Positions 27,993 to 36,746 of a stretch of 36,772 bases of DNA are shown here, in pieces. Numbering within the stretch: the first letter of the stretch is position 1; every line of letters begins with the position of its first letter. The position numbers and the translations under genes were made by a program. The DNA lies in the NCBI RefSeq assembly GCF_000175195.1, contig NZ_ACQL01000093.1:1-36772 (forward strand), written 5' to 3'. The notes under the pieces were generated by a model. That model was given only the letters and a program-made list of their open reading frames with translations, was not told where the DNA came from and searched no databases. Source of the DNA: Actinobacillus minor NM305. Its GTDB lineage: Bacteria; Pseudomonadota; Gammaproteobacteria; Enterobacterales; Pasteurellaceae.

Positions 27993-28218
27993 CACAGAAG
28001 AACTTGAACGCATATTTGATGAAGGGAAAGAAGATGTATTGCAATACTTCGACCTCTCAACCGCCCAAAGACCTAACCAATTCAAACGGGTTAATGTTGA
28101 TTTTCCGCTTTGGATGGTAAAAAGTTTGGACAAACAAGCCCAACATTTAGGTGTGCCTAGACAGGCGTTAATAAAAATGTGGATTGCTGAAAAATTACCT
28201 GAATCGAAATTAGCGTAA
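27976..28218 (+). CDS. brnA: BrnA-family antitoxin
   Basis: BrnA binds and neutralises BrnT and, through a ribbon-helix-helix-like C-terminal domain, represses its own operon. The 80-residue protein has an acidic N-terminal half and a C-terminal FKRVNVDFPLWMVKSLDKQA strand-helix unit followed by GVPRQALIKMWIAEKL. Its start lies inside brnT, implying coupled translation. Directly downstream the sequence becomes G-rich and joins the adhesin fragment. Confidence 0.85.
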   Translation: MKNTISTEELERIFDEGKEDVLQYFDLSTAQRPNQFKRVNVDFPLWMVKSLDKQAQHLGVPRQALIKMWIAEKLPESKLA

Positions 28219-28240
28219 TAGGTTGTAGGGGCGGGGCGGC

Positions 28241-31200
28241 GTGGAAAATCCGACAAAAGCGGCACAAGAGGCGTTAGATGCAGCGCAAAAAGCGTTAGAC
28301 GAAGCGAACGCCGGCACAGACGAAGCAGCGAAAGATGCAGCAGCGAAAGATGTACAAGCGGCTCAAAAAGCGTTGGATAAAGCAAATAACCAAATTGCGA
28401 CAGCGCAAGACGTGGCAAATGCGATTAACAACAGCGGCTGGAATGTGATTGCCGAAGCCAACGGCGGCGTGGTAAGTGACTCAAATAAAGAGTTAGTGAA
28501 ACCAAGCGAAACCGTGAGCTTAAAAGCAGGTAAAAACATTGAGATTGCGCAAGATGGTCAAAACTTCACGTTCAGAACTTCGGCGAACCCTGAATTTAAC
28601 AGCGTAACCGTTGGAGAACCGGCGTACCAAAAAGCAGACGGCACACCGGTGAACAAAGTGGGTGACAAATACTACACGGCAGACGGTCAAGAAGTTGCAG
28701 CAGGCGATGTTGTGAAAGCGACTAAACCGGCAGTGAATATGACAGCGGAGGCGGCGAAACCGGCAACCAATAACGGTAACAACCAACCAAGCACGGCATT
28801 AAATATCACGTCGGCAGACGGCAAACCAACGCAAATTACAGGCGTGGGTTCGAGCTTGAACACGAAAGCAGTTCCGACTTCACCGACAGGCAGCAGCGGC
28901 ACGACAGAAAATATCGACTTGGTTGATTTAGTCGGCACAAATACTGCACCGATTAACAAAAATGCCGCAGCAACGGTAGGCGACTTAGCCAATATGGGCT
29001 GGGTAGTGTCAGCAACGGGCAACGGCTATAAAGACGCTGTGAAAAATGCGAACCAAGTAGACTTTGTCGGCACAGGCTTAGCAACGGTGAAAGGCGAAAC
29101 CAATGCAACTACAGGTATTCGCACCATTACCGTTGATGTGAACGCTCAAAATACGGTTGAAAGTGCACAAACACCGGTGGTGTATACCGATGCGAACGGT
29201 AACAAGGTTACTAAAGCAGACGATGGTAACTTCTATCCGGCGGACAGCGTAGTGATTGACGGTAAACGTTATCCGAAAGGTTCTGTGAAACAAGCGGACG
29301 GTAGCATTGTTGATGCAAACGGACAAGCGGTCGCAGAAGTTCAACCGATTGCAAAAGACGACATTATTGCGTCAATGAACAACGGTGATAACGTAACCAA
29401 ACCGACTACGCTTAGCAACGTGGGCAGCAACTTAACGCCAACCACATCAGGCGATACGTTGATTAACAAAGACGGCACAACGACCGCAGGTCAAACACCG
29501 ACTAAAGCAGAGAAAGCCCCAACTAACGCAGCGAAAATCAACAACAATGCAGCGACAGTAGGCGATGTATTGAATGCAGGCTGGAACTTACAAGGCAACG
29601 GAAGTGCGGTTGATTTTGTGAAACCTTATGACACCGTGAACTTTGTGGACGGCGTGGGTACGTTGGTGAAAGCGACTTCAGACGGAGCGACCAGTGTTAT
29701 TCAGGTTGATGTGGATAAAGGTTCAATCAATGTGAACACCACAACAGGCGCAGTAACACCAACGAATTTAACCGCTTTAGATAGAGCGATTGCGGACGCA
29801 ACAAAAGCGTTAGATGATGCGAAAGCGGCAAATCCAACCGATCCGAATGCGCAAGCGATTAAGGACGCAGAAGTTGCATTGGCGAAAGCGGAAGCTGATA
29901 AAGCGAAAGTGTTGAACAAAGTGGCGACAGTAGAAGACGTAGCAAGTGCGTTGAAAAACAGTGGCTTTACCTTGAAATCAAGTGCGGTAGATACAGGCAC
30001 GAAACTTTCAGGTGATGATGAGTTAATCAACCCGGGTGATACTGTTGAAATGGTTGCAGGTAAAAACTTAACCGTGAAACAAGAAGCGAACGGTAAAGTG
30101 ACTTACGCAACGAAAGATGACGTGAACTTTAACAGTGTTGAAGTAGGTAAAGCAGAACCGACTTATAAAGATAAAGACGGTGATGAGTTAGTGAAAGTTG
30201 GCGACAACTTCTATAAGAAAGATGCCTACAATGCGGCACCTGAAAAAGGTGATGGTACTAAGAACCTAGAGAACGTACCAACAGCAACAGTAGACAGAGA
30301 AAAATCAGATACTGTACCTGTTAAATTAACATCAGGCAAAGGTGTAGGTACAAGTCATACTAATATTGCTGGTGACAAATCTGATAAAGATGCGCCAAGT
30401 GCGTTAAGCGTGAAAGACAGTTTAGGCGAGAACTCACAAATTAACGGCATTGCGTCAGCGTTAGACACGAAAGAAGTGGCAACGAAACCATTAACGGTAG
30501 ATAAAGACGGCAAACCTGTTGCGGATAAACAAACAGGCAAAGATAAGCTTGTGGACTTAACTGCACCAACAGACGCGGCTGAAAAAGCGAAATGGGAATC
30601 TTCAGCAGTCACTGTAGGCGATATTGCGAACATGGGCTGGGTTGTATCTGCAAGTGATAATGGTTATACCGACACAGTGAAAAATGCGAATAAAGTAGAT
30701 TTCAAAGGTGAAAACGGTATTTCTGTAACCGGTAAAACAACAGCAGACGGCGTTCGTGAGATTACCGTTTCTCTTGAAAAAGGTGAGGTAATTGGCGCTA
30801 ACGAAGGTACTGTTAAGATTGACGGTAAAGACACTGATGTGGTTAAAGTTGGGGACGAATACTTCAAGAAAGAAGATATTGATCCGACAACAGGTAAACC
30901 GAAAGAGGGTACAACCGCACTTGGCAATGACGTTGTGGGTAACAATGGTGAGAACGTTGTCAATAACGGTAACAAGTTAGTTGATGGTCATACCGTTGCG
31001 AAAGCGATCCAAGAATCCGGCTTCACTGTGGGTAAAGAAACCGATACATCAGGTGTTGATTTCAATAACTCAGATGAGAAAGTGAACCCGAACGATGAGC
31101 TTCGTTTTGCAGACGGTAAAGGCACAACAGTGAGCACAGGTACGGTGAAAACCATCGATCCAAACGGTGAAGTTTCAACGAAAACTGTCGTGAAAGTAGA

Positions 31201-32533
31201 TGTAGATACCGTTGGCTTAACCAACAATGCAAACGGCACTGTAGTAACACCAGCAGAGACACTACAAAAAGCAGTTGATGCAGCACAAGATGCGCTTGAT
31301 GCATTAGATCCAAAAACTGCAACCGCAGAAGAGCAAAAAGCAGCTCAAGATGCACTAACGGCTGCTCAAAATGAGCTTGCCAATGCAGGTAATAAGATTG
31401 CAACTGCAACAGATGTAGCCAATGCGATCAATAACTCTGGTTGGATGACAACAGCAGTAAATGCAACAACGGGTGCAACTGAAAATGTAGTCGTTAACCC
31501 AGGTGAAGCTGTGAACTATGTGAACGGTAATGGTACTGTTGCAAATGTAACAGTTTCTACTGGTACAAATGGCAAAGATAATGTTTCTGTGAGCTACGAT
31601 GTGGATAAAGGCGCGATCACGCCAAATGCAGATGGTTCAGTGGTGGGTATTTCTGCAGAAGAAGCACAAACCTTACAAAATAACCTTGCAGATGCTCAAA
31701 AAGCATTAGCAGCGGTAGAAGCGTTAGGTGATAATGCTCCTGAAAGCGTTAAAAATGCAGCGAAAGCCGCAGTTTATGATGCTGAAAAAGCTATTGCGAA
31801 AGTACAAAACAAAGTGGCAACCGTTGAAAATGTGGTAAATGCAATCAACAAATCTGGCTTTACGTTAACGGCTCAAGGTGAAAATGGTTCATTAGTAAGC
31901 CCTGGTGAAACGGTGGATATGAAAAACACCGATGGCAATATTAAGATTTCAAAATCTAAAGATAACAACGATGTTGTCTATAATATGGCGCCAGATGTGA
32001 AGATTGAAAAATCTGTCACTGCACCAACAGTTAACGCGAATACAGTGAATGTTCAAGGTGCTGCAGGTACAACGGCATTAACGACAGTAGCAGGCGGAAA
32101 TTATAACTCTGCTGGTCAGAAGATTGATAATACTGCAGTTCCAGCGTTAAGTGTTGGTGGAAATCAAATCACTAACGTAGCAAATGGTGCAATCAACGCA
32201 ACGTCAAAAGATGCGGTGAATGGTAGCCAATTATATACATTGAAAAATGATATGAATCAGAAGCTTGGTGATGTGCATAACCGTATCGGTAAAGTAACGA
32301 GAGGCTTACGTGCTGGTGTGGCTGGTGCAGCAGCAATCGCAGGTTTACCTGAAATTCACTTAGCAGGTAAATCAATGGTTGCAGCAGCAGCAAGTACCTA
32401 TAAAGGCGAAAATGCGATTGCGGTAGGTTACTCACGTCTTTCTGATAATAGTAAAATTAAATTGAAATTATCAGGTAGCGCGAACTCTCGCGGTGATCTC
32501 ATCGGTACAGTTGGCGTAGGTTACGCATGGTAA
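28241..32533 (+). CDS. Trimeric autotransporter adhesin (YadA/Hia type), 5'-truncated, probable pseudogene
   Basis: These proteins trimerise, insert a C-terminal barrel in the outer membrane and expose a long fibrous stalk that binds host cells. The 1430-residue frame contains four Ala-rich coiled-coil segments (about 4-50, 511-558, 1005-1050, 1140-1190), each followed by an IATA/VATV-x2-V-x2-AI-x2-SG motif. Between them lie beta-rich units such as TVGDLANMGW. The neck NQITNVANGAINATSKDAVN is at about 1308-1327 and the YadA anchor from about 1340, ending GVGYAW. It has no signal peptide. The only start is a GTG without a Shine-Dalgarno site, 12 bases after an in-frame TAG (28226-28228), and the frame opens inside a coiled coil. 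The N-terminus is missing, so surface display from this copy is unlikely. Confidence 0.85.
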   Translation: MENPTKAAQEALDAAQKALDEANAGTDEAAKDAAAKDVQAAQKALDKANNQIATAQDVANAINNSGWNVIAEANGGVVSDSNKELVKPSETVSLKAGKNIEIAQDGQNFTFRTSANPEFNSVTVGEPAYQKADGTPVNKVGDKYYTADGQEVAAGDVVKATKPAVNMTAEAAKPATNNGNNQPSTALNITSADGKPTQITGVGSSLNTKAVPTSPTGSSGTTENIDLVDLVGTNTAPINKNAAATVGDLANMGWVVSATGNGYKDAVKNANQVDFVGTGLATVKGETNATTGIRTITVDVNAQNTVESAQTPVVYTDANGNKVTKADDGNFYPADSVVIDGKRYPKGSVKQADGSIVDANGQAVAEVQPIAKDDIIASMNNGDNVTKPTTLSNVGSNLTPTTSGDTLINKDGTTTAGQTPTKAEKAPTNAAKINNNAATVGDVLNAGWNLQGNGSAVDFVKPYDTVNFVDGVGTLVKATSDGATSVIQVDVDKGSINVNTTTGAVTPTNLTALDRAIADATKALDDAKAANPTDPNAQAIKDAEVALAKAEADKAKVLNKVATVEDVASALKNSGFTLKSSAVDTGTKLSGDDELINPGDTVEMVAGKNLTVKQEANGKVTYATKDDVNFNSVEVGKAEPTYKDKDGDELVKVGDNFYKKDAYNAAPEKGDGTKNLENVPTATVDREKSDTVPVKLTSGKGVGTSHTNIAGDKSDKDAPSALSVKDSLGENSQINGIASALDTKEVATKPLTVDKDGKPVADKQTGKDKLVDLTAPTDAAEKAKWESSAVTVGDIANMGWVVSASDNGYTDTVKNANKVDFKGENGISVTGKTTADGVREITVSLEKGEVIGANEGTVKIDGKDTDVVKVGDEYFKKEDIDPTTGKPKEGTTALGNDVVGNNGENVVNNGNKLVDGHTVAKAIQESGFTVGKETDTSGVDFNNSDEKVNPNDELRFADGKGTTVSTGTVKTIDPNGEVSTKTVVKVDVDTVGLTNNANGTVVTPAETLQKAVDAAQDALDALDPKTATAEEQKAAQDALTAAQNELANAGNKIATATDVANAINNSGWMTTAVNATTGATENVVVNPGEAVNYVNGNGTVANVTVSTGTNGKDNVSVSYDVDKGAITPNADGSVVGISAEEAQTLQNNLADAQKALAAVEALGDNAPESVKNAAKAAVYDAEKAIAKVQNKVATVENVVNAINKSGFTLTAQGENGSLVSPGETVDMKNTDGNIKISKSKDNNDVVYNMAPDVKIEKSVTAPTVNANTVNVQGAAGTTALTTVAGGNYNSAGQKIDNTAVPALSVGGNQITNVANGAINATSKDAVNGSQLYTLKNDMNQKLGDVHNRIGKVTRGLRAGVAGAAAIAGLPEIHLAGKSMVAAAASTYKGENAIAVGYSRLSDNSKIKLKLSGSANSRGDLIGTVGVGYAW
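29323..29331 (+). repeat. Uptake signal sequence, Apl type, in adhesin
   Basis: An exact ACAAGCGGT followed by C lies in the first third of the adhesin fragment. Confidence 0.6.
29602..29610 (+). repeat. Haemophilus-type uptake signal core in adhesin
   Basis: An exact AAGTGCGGT, the uptake signal of the Haemophilus influenzae branch. Further exact copies lie at 29980-29988 and, inverted, at 30914-30922. Codon choice for Ser-Ala-Val could produce two of them by chance. Confidence 0.5.
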
Positions 32534-32571
32534 TCGAGATAATCTAATGCTAAAACGTTAGATAATGAAAT

Positions 32572-32612
32572 AAAGGGCTGATTTCAGTAAATATCGGAAT
32601 TAGCCCTTTTTT
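32572..32612 (+). terminator. Terminator after the adhesin fragment
   Basis: AAAGGGCT pairs with AGCCCTTT, extended by ATT/AAT with one G-T pair, around a loop of about 16 bases, followed by TTTTTTC. Confidence 0.8.
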
Positions 32613-32736
32613 CAAGGCTTTTTTATAAACATGTTTGTTTTAGATCAAAAAATGATGTATTCATTTTTATTCTTTGATAGAATAACGATGAGTTTTAGCT
32701 CAAATCTTACCTATTATTTTTTTGAGGAACAGAAAA

Positions 32737-33378
32737 ATGGCATATACATTACCTGAATTAGGCTACGCTTATGATGCGTTAGAGCCGCATTTCGATGCAA
32801 AAACAATGGAAATCCACCACACTAAGCACCATCAAGCGTATATCAATAACGCAAATGCGGCATTAGAATCATATCCTGAATTACTTGAACAATGCCCGGG
32901 TAAATTGATTTCAAATCTTGAACAAGTTCCGGCAGAAAAACGTGTTGCAGTACGTAACAATGTGGGCGGTCATGTAAACCATACGTTATTCTGGAAAGGT
33001 TTAAAAACAGGCACGACTTTACAAGGTGCATTAAAAGATGCAATCGTGCGTGATTTTGGCTCTGTTGAAGCATTCCAGGCACAATTTGAACAAGCAGCGG
33101 CTACTCGTTTCGGTTCAGGTTGGGCGTGGTTAGTATTAGAAGAGGGTAAATTAGCTGTTGTTTCAACCGCTAACCAAGATTCTCCACTAATGGGCAAAGA
33201 CGTAGCAGGCGTTTCAGGTTATCCAATTTTAGGTTTAGATGTGTGGGAACACGCTTACTACTTAAATTACCAGAACCGCCGTCCAGACTACATCAAAGCG
33301 TTCTGGAATGTTGTAAACTGGGACGAAGCAGCCCGCCGTTTTGAAGATAAAGTAAAAACTTGCGGTTGTGCAAAATAA
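32737..33378 (+). CDS. sodA: Superoxide dismutase [Mn]
   Basis: SodA converts superoxide to hydrogen peroxide and oxygen in the cytoplasm. The 213-residue protein has metal ligands H27, H82, D168 and H172 (DVWEHAYY). Gln147 in NQDSP together with GG at 77-78 is the manganese-type signature rather than the iron-type. A GAGGA site 8 bases before the ATG at 32737 decides the start. The C-terminus ends in a small Cys pair, CGCAK. Confidence 0.95.
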   Translation: MAYTLPELGYAYDALEPHFDAKTMEIHHTKHHQAYINNANAALESYPELLEQCPGKLISNLEQVPAEKRVAVRNNVGGHVNHTLFWKGLKTGTTLQGALKDAIVRDFGSVEAFQAQFEQAAATRFGSGWAWLVLEEGKLAVVSTANQDSPLMGKDVAGVSGYPILGLDVWEHAYYLNYQNRRPDYIKAFWNVVNWDEAARRFEDKVKTCGCAK

Positions 33379-33412
33379 GTTGAGCTTAATCTATTAAGCA
33401 TATAAGGATGTT

Positions 33413-33458
33413 AGCGGTCAAATTTCTGCAAAAGTTTGCAAGAATTTGACCGCTTTTG
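33413..33458. terminator. Bidirectional terminator between sodA and alr
   Basis: AGCGGTCAAATT pairs with AATTTGACCGCT, and the inner part TGCAAA/TTTGCA pairs as well, followed by TTTTGTTT. The outer arms are partial uptake signals in inverted order. Confidence 0.85.
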
Positions 33459-33476
33459 TTTAGATAGTTTAGGAAA

Positions 33477-34601
33477 CTACTTGTATTCAAAAATAACTCG
33501 AGGGGTTAATTTTGTAATCAGTTCATAGCTAATTACACCAATGTGTTTAGCCACGTCTTCAATCTGTAAATCTTTGCCCCAAAAGATAACTTCATCGCCG
33601 ACTTTATCTTGGCTATCTGCGCCTAGATCAACGGTAAGCATATCCATCGATACTCTTCCCACAATTGGCACTTTTCGCCCATTGACTAAAACAGGTGTTC
33701 CTTCTGGCGCGTTGCGAGGATAGCCATCGCCGTATCCCATAGCAATCACGCCCAATTTAGTATCCTTCGGGCTTACCCAAGCGCCTCCATAACCAACAGG
33801 TTCACCGGCTTTGTGTGTTCGTACCGCAATGAGCGAAGAAGAGAGTGTCATCACGGGTTTAAAGCCGAGCGATGTGATTGGTTCATAATGAGGAGATATA
33901 CCGTGCATAATGATGCCGGGGCGAACCCAATCATAGTGCGCTTGTTGCCAATATAAAATACCACTTGAGGCAGAAATGCTACGCTCGTGTTCCGGGTAAG
34001 GTTTCGTTGCAGCTTCAAAGGTGGCAATTTGTTTTTCGGTATAACCACAATCTAATTCATCGGCACGGCTAAAGTGGCTCACAAAACTGATACTTGCCAC
34101 TAGCGAACAGGCTTTAAGGCGTTGATAGAACATTTCCACTTGCTCAGGATGCACGCCTAAACGGTGCATACCGGTATCAATTTTTAACCAAATATGCACG
34201 GGGAAATAAATTTTTGCCTTACGTTTCCAGAAGCCTTTGCGTTGTTCTGCATCCCACTCTTTAGCGACTTGTTCAAGTAGCTCTAGTTGTTCTAAACAGT
34301 GAATGACGGTATCGAAACGGCGTGATAGGGTTTTGAGTAATTCCTCACGATCAAAAAAGCCTTCCACTAATACAATTTTACCTGTATAGCCTGTTTCTTG
34401 GATTTCAAGGGCTTCTCTTAGCCTTGCAACACCAAAGCCTTCAACGAGATCGGAAAGTGTTCCGGCAGCAGGTAGCAGACCTTGTCCGTAGGCATTGGCT
34501 TTAATCATCGCCAGTAATTTTTGCTTCGGCGCAAAGGTTTTAATCAGTTGAATGTTATGACGGAGAGCCTCTTGGCTAATTGTGGCTGTTGCAGGTTTCA
34601 T
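33477..34601 (-). CDS. alr: Alanine racemase
   Basis: Alr interconverts L- and D-alanine with pyridoxal phosphate and supplies D-alanine for peptidoglycan. The 374-residue protein has the cofactor Lys K34 in AMIKANAYGQG and the second catalytic base Tyr271 in EPVGYGGAW. The conserved GYGDGYPR and GRVSMDM motifs are also present. A basic insert, RKGFWKRKAKIYFP (about 121-134), is longer than in E. coli Alr. It converges on sodA and diverges from recD. No dadA neighbour is seen, so it is probably the biosynthetic enzyme. Confidence 0.95.
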   Translation of the reverse strand: MKPATATISQEALRHNIQLIKTFAPKQKLLAMIKANAYGQGLLPAAGTLSDLVEGFGVARLREALEIQETGYTGKIVLVEGFFDREELLKTLSRRFDTVIHCLEQLELLEQVAKEWDAEQRKGFWKRKAKIYFPVHIWLKIDTGMHRLGVHPEQVEMFYQRLKACSLVASISFVSHFSRADELDCGYTEKQIATFEAATKPYPEHERSISASSGILYWQQAHYDWVRPGIIMHGISPHYEPITSLGFKPVMTLSSSLIAVRTHKAGEPVGYGGAWVSPKDTKLGVIAMGYGDGYPRNAPEGTPVLVNGRKVPIVGRVSMDMLTVDLGADSQDKVGDEVIFWGKDLQIEDVAKHIGVISYELITKLTPRVIFEYK

Positions 34602-34714
34602 AAAATTATTAGGTGGTTAAAAAAGGCTTTTATTATACGCCCGATTCGAAAAAATGGACAAGAGAAGATGAAAATCGGATAATTTCGTTAGTTTTTTCTT
34701 ATTGAGATGGTGTT

Positions 34715-36679
34715 ATGTTAAAGCTGCTTGAAAAATTGAAATCTGAAAATGTGATTTCTGAATTGAATTATCAATTTGCCAAAATGATTGATCGTAAACA
34801 GCAAGGTTTTGGCTATACGGTACAACAACAAAACTTGGCTGTATTGGTTGCAGCATTGCTTTCATTTCATACGATGAAAGGGCATAGTGCTCTTAGCTTG
34901 AATTCAGATTCGGCAACCGATCCATTTGGTTTGTCTTTAAAAAAAGAATATGAGCTACAAATGGATTTTGCCAATGAAATTTTGCAAAAAATTGAATATA
35001 TTTCACCGCTTGAATGGCAAGCATTACTTGCAAATCATATTGCTTTTAGTGTATCGCCAGAGAAAGCAGCACCAATGCTATTTCAATACGGATTGCTCTA
35101 TTTTTATCGTTATTGGCAAGCTGAACATCAGGTAGCGAACTACTTACAGCAAGCGGTTGGATCTTTTGAAGAAAATGCCAATCTTGAGCAAGATAAGAAA
35201 ATTTTAGATCAGCTTTTTGGTCAGGCTGGAGAACAAATAGATTGGCAAAAAATTGCGGTAGCAACGGCATTGCGGAAACGTTTTTGTGTGATTTCCGGCG
35301 GCCCAGGGACAGGAAAGACAAGAACAGTTGCTCGTTTATTGGCGGCATTGCAATGGAAACAGTTTGAACAAGGTGCTGATTTTCTGAAAGTTGCCCTTAT
35401 TGCGCCAACAGGAAAAGCCGCAGCCCGTTTAAAGGAATCGATCGTACAGAATCTTGCGAGCATAGAAATGCCCGAAAAATTGAAAGGCGTATTACCTACT
35501 CAAGCCTCTACGATTCATCGATTATTAGGGATGCAGCCTCAAAGTGATAAGCCTAAATATCATAAAACAAATCCTCTTCATTTGGATTTATTAGTGGTTG
35601 ATGAGGCTTCTATGATCGATCTTTCTTTGATGGAAAAATTATTGAATGCGGTTAAGCCAAGTACTCGTGTTATTTTACTTGGCGATAAAGATCAATTAGC
35701 CTCTGTTGAAGTGGGATCGATTATGGGGGAGCTTGGGCAATTTATTCGTTTAGGGTACAGCCAAGAGCATTGCAACTATTTAGAAGTTGTTACGGGTTAC
35801 AAATTAACAGGGCAGACGAAGGCATTGCCAATTTGTGATTCACTATGTCATTTACGTCAAAGTTATCGCTTTGATGCAGATTCTGGAATCGGGTTGTTAG
35901 CAAAAGAGGTTAATGAAAAACACAGTGCTAAATCTTGGCAAGTCATTTCAAGTTCAGCCCATGAAGAGTTGGAATATATTTCATATCCACCAGCAACGAA
36001 TTTTTCAGAAAAAAGACAATGGCTACAGTATTGTGTTGCCCTTGTCGTTCGCCGAGCGGTGGAAGTTTATAGAGATTATCTTGAGTTAGTCAAACAGCGT
36101 GAAAATGATCCGAAATCGGTTTCAGTTGGTAGGATTTTTGAAGCATTCCAGCAAGTCCGATTTTTATCTGCATTGCGAGTCGGTGAATTGGGGGTTGAGC
36201 GCTTAAATCAAACAATTGCTGAAGCATTAAAACAAGCGAATTTGGTGAAGTTTAATCAACATCGGGAAAATTATTGTGGTAAGCCGATTTTAATTACAGA
36301 AAATGCACCACAAAATCATGTATATAGTGGCGATATTGGTATTGTTTTACCCGATGAACAAGGGATGCTTCGTATTTATTTTGATACGATTATTGAAGGA
36401 GAGTATTTAAATTTATCATTAAGCCGTGTTCCCGAATATGAATCGGCTTATGTGATGACGGTGCATAAATCACAAGGCTCAGAGTTTAATCATGTCTTTC
36501 TAGTTATGCCGTTAGCAAGTTCGCCTGTTTTAACGAAGGAATTGATTTATACAGCGATCACTCGGGCAAAAGAAAAATTTACGCTATTTAGCCATGAAAA
36601 AGTTTGGAAGCAAGGTGTGAAATCTGATATTCAAAGACAAAGTGGGTTGCAAGAACAATTAAAAAACAAATTAAGCTAG
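34715..36679 (+). CDS. recD: Exodeoxyribonuclease V alpha subunit RecD
   Basis: RecD is the 5'-3' helicase motor of RecBCD, which processes double-strand breaks. The 654-residue protein has an N-terminal RecB-contact domain, Walker A GGPGTGKT at 195-202, Walker B VVDEAS at 294-299, a GDKDQLASVEVG motif near 326 and the C-terminal VHKSQGSEFNHVFLVMP helicase motif. It is somewhat longer than E. coli RecD (608). The start has only a weak GAGATGG upstream. recB and recC are not in this window. Confidence 0.94.
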   Translation: MLKLLEKLKSENVISELNYQFAKMIDRKQQGFGYTVQQQNLAVLVAALLSFHTMKGHSALSLNSDSATDPFGLSLKKEYELQMDFANEILQKIEYISPLEWQALLANHIAFSVSPEKAAPMLFQYGLLYFYRYWQAEHQVANYLQQAVGSFEENANLEQDKKILDQLFGQAGEQIDWQKIAVATALRKRFCVISGGPGTGKTRTVARLLAALQWKQFEQGADFLKVALIAPTGKAAARLKESIVQNLASIEMPEKLKGVLPTQASTIHRLLGMQPQSDKPKYHKTNPLHLDLLVVDEASMIDLSLMEKLLNAVKPSTRVILLGDKDQLASVEVGSIMGELGQFIRLGYSQEHCNYLEVVTGYKLTGQTKALPICDSLCHLRQSYRFDADSGIGLLAKEVNEKHSAKSWQVISSSAHEELEYISYPPATNFSEKRQWLQYCVALVVRRAVEVYRDYLELVKQRENDPKSVSVGRIFEAFQQVRFLSALRVGELGVERLNQTIAEALKQANLVKFNQHRENYCGKPILITENAPQNHVYSGDIGIVLPDEQGMLRIYFDTIIEGEYLNLSLSRVPEYESAYVMTVHKSQGSEFNHVFLVMPLASSPVLTKELIYTAITRAKEKFTLFSHEKVWKQGVKSDIQRQSGLQEQLKNKLS

Positions 36680-36746
36680 AAAATTACTCATTTTGAATTT
36701 ATTTTCAACAAGCGATCATTTTTTTCAAATTTTTTACAAAAAAGAC

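Noticed and set aside
28241-31870. Repeats in the adhesin as a possible CRISPR array
   Set aside because: Repeats are hundreds of bases apart, diverged, and in frame with a protein; no short regular repeat-spacer pattern exists anywhere in the window.
28520-32435. Many antisense frames of 80-115 residues opposite the adhesin
   Set aside because: They mirror the repeated, codon-biased adhesin sequence, lack ribosome binding sites and have low-complexity products.
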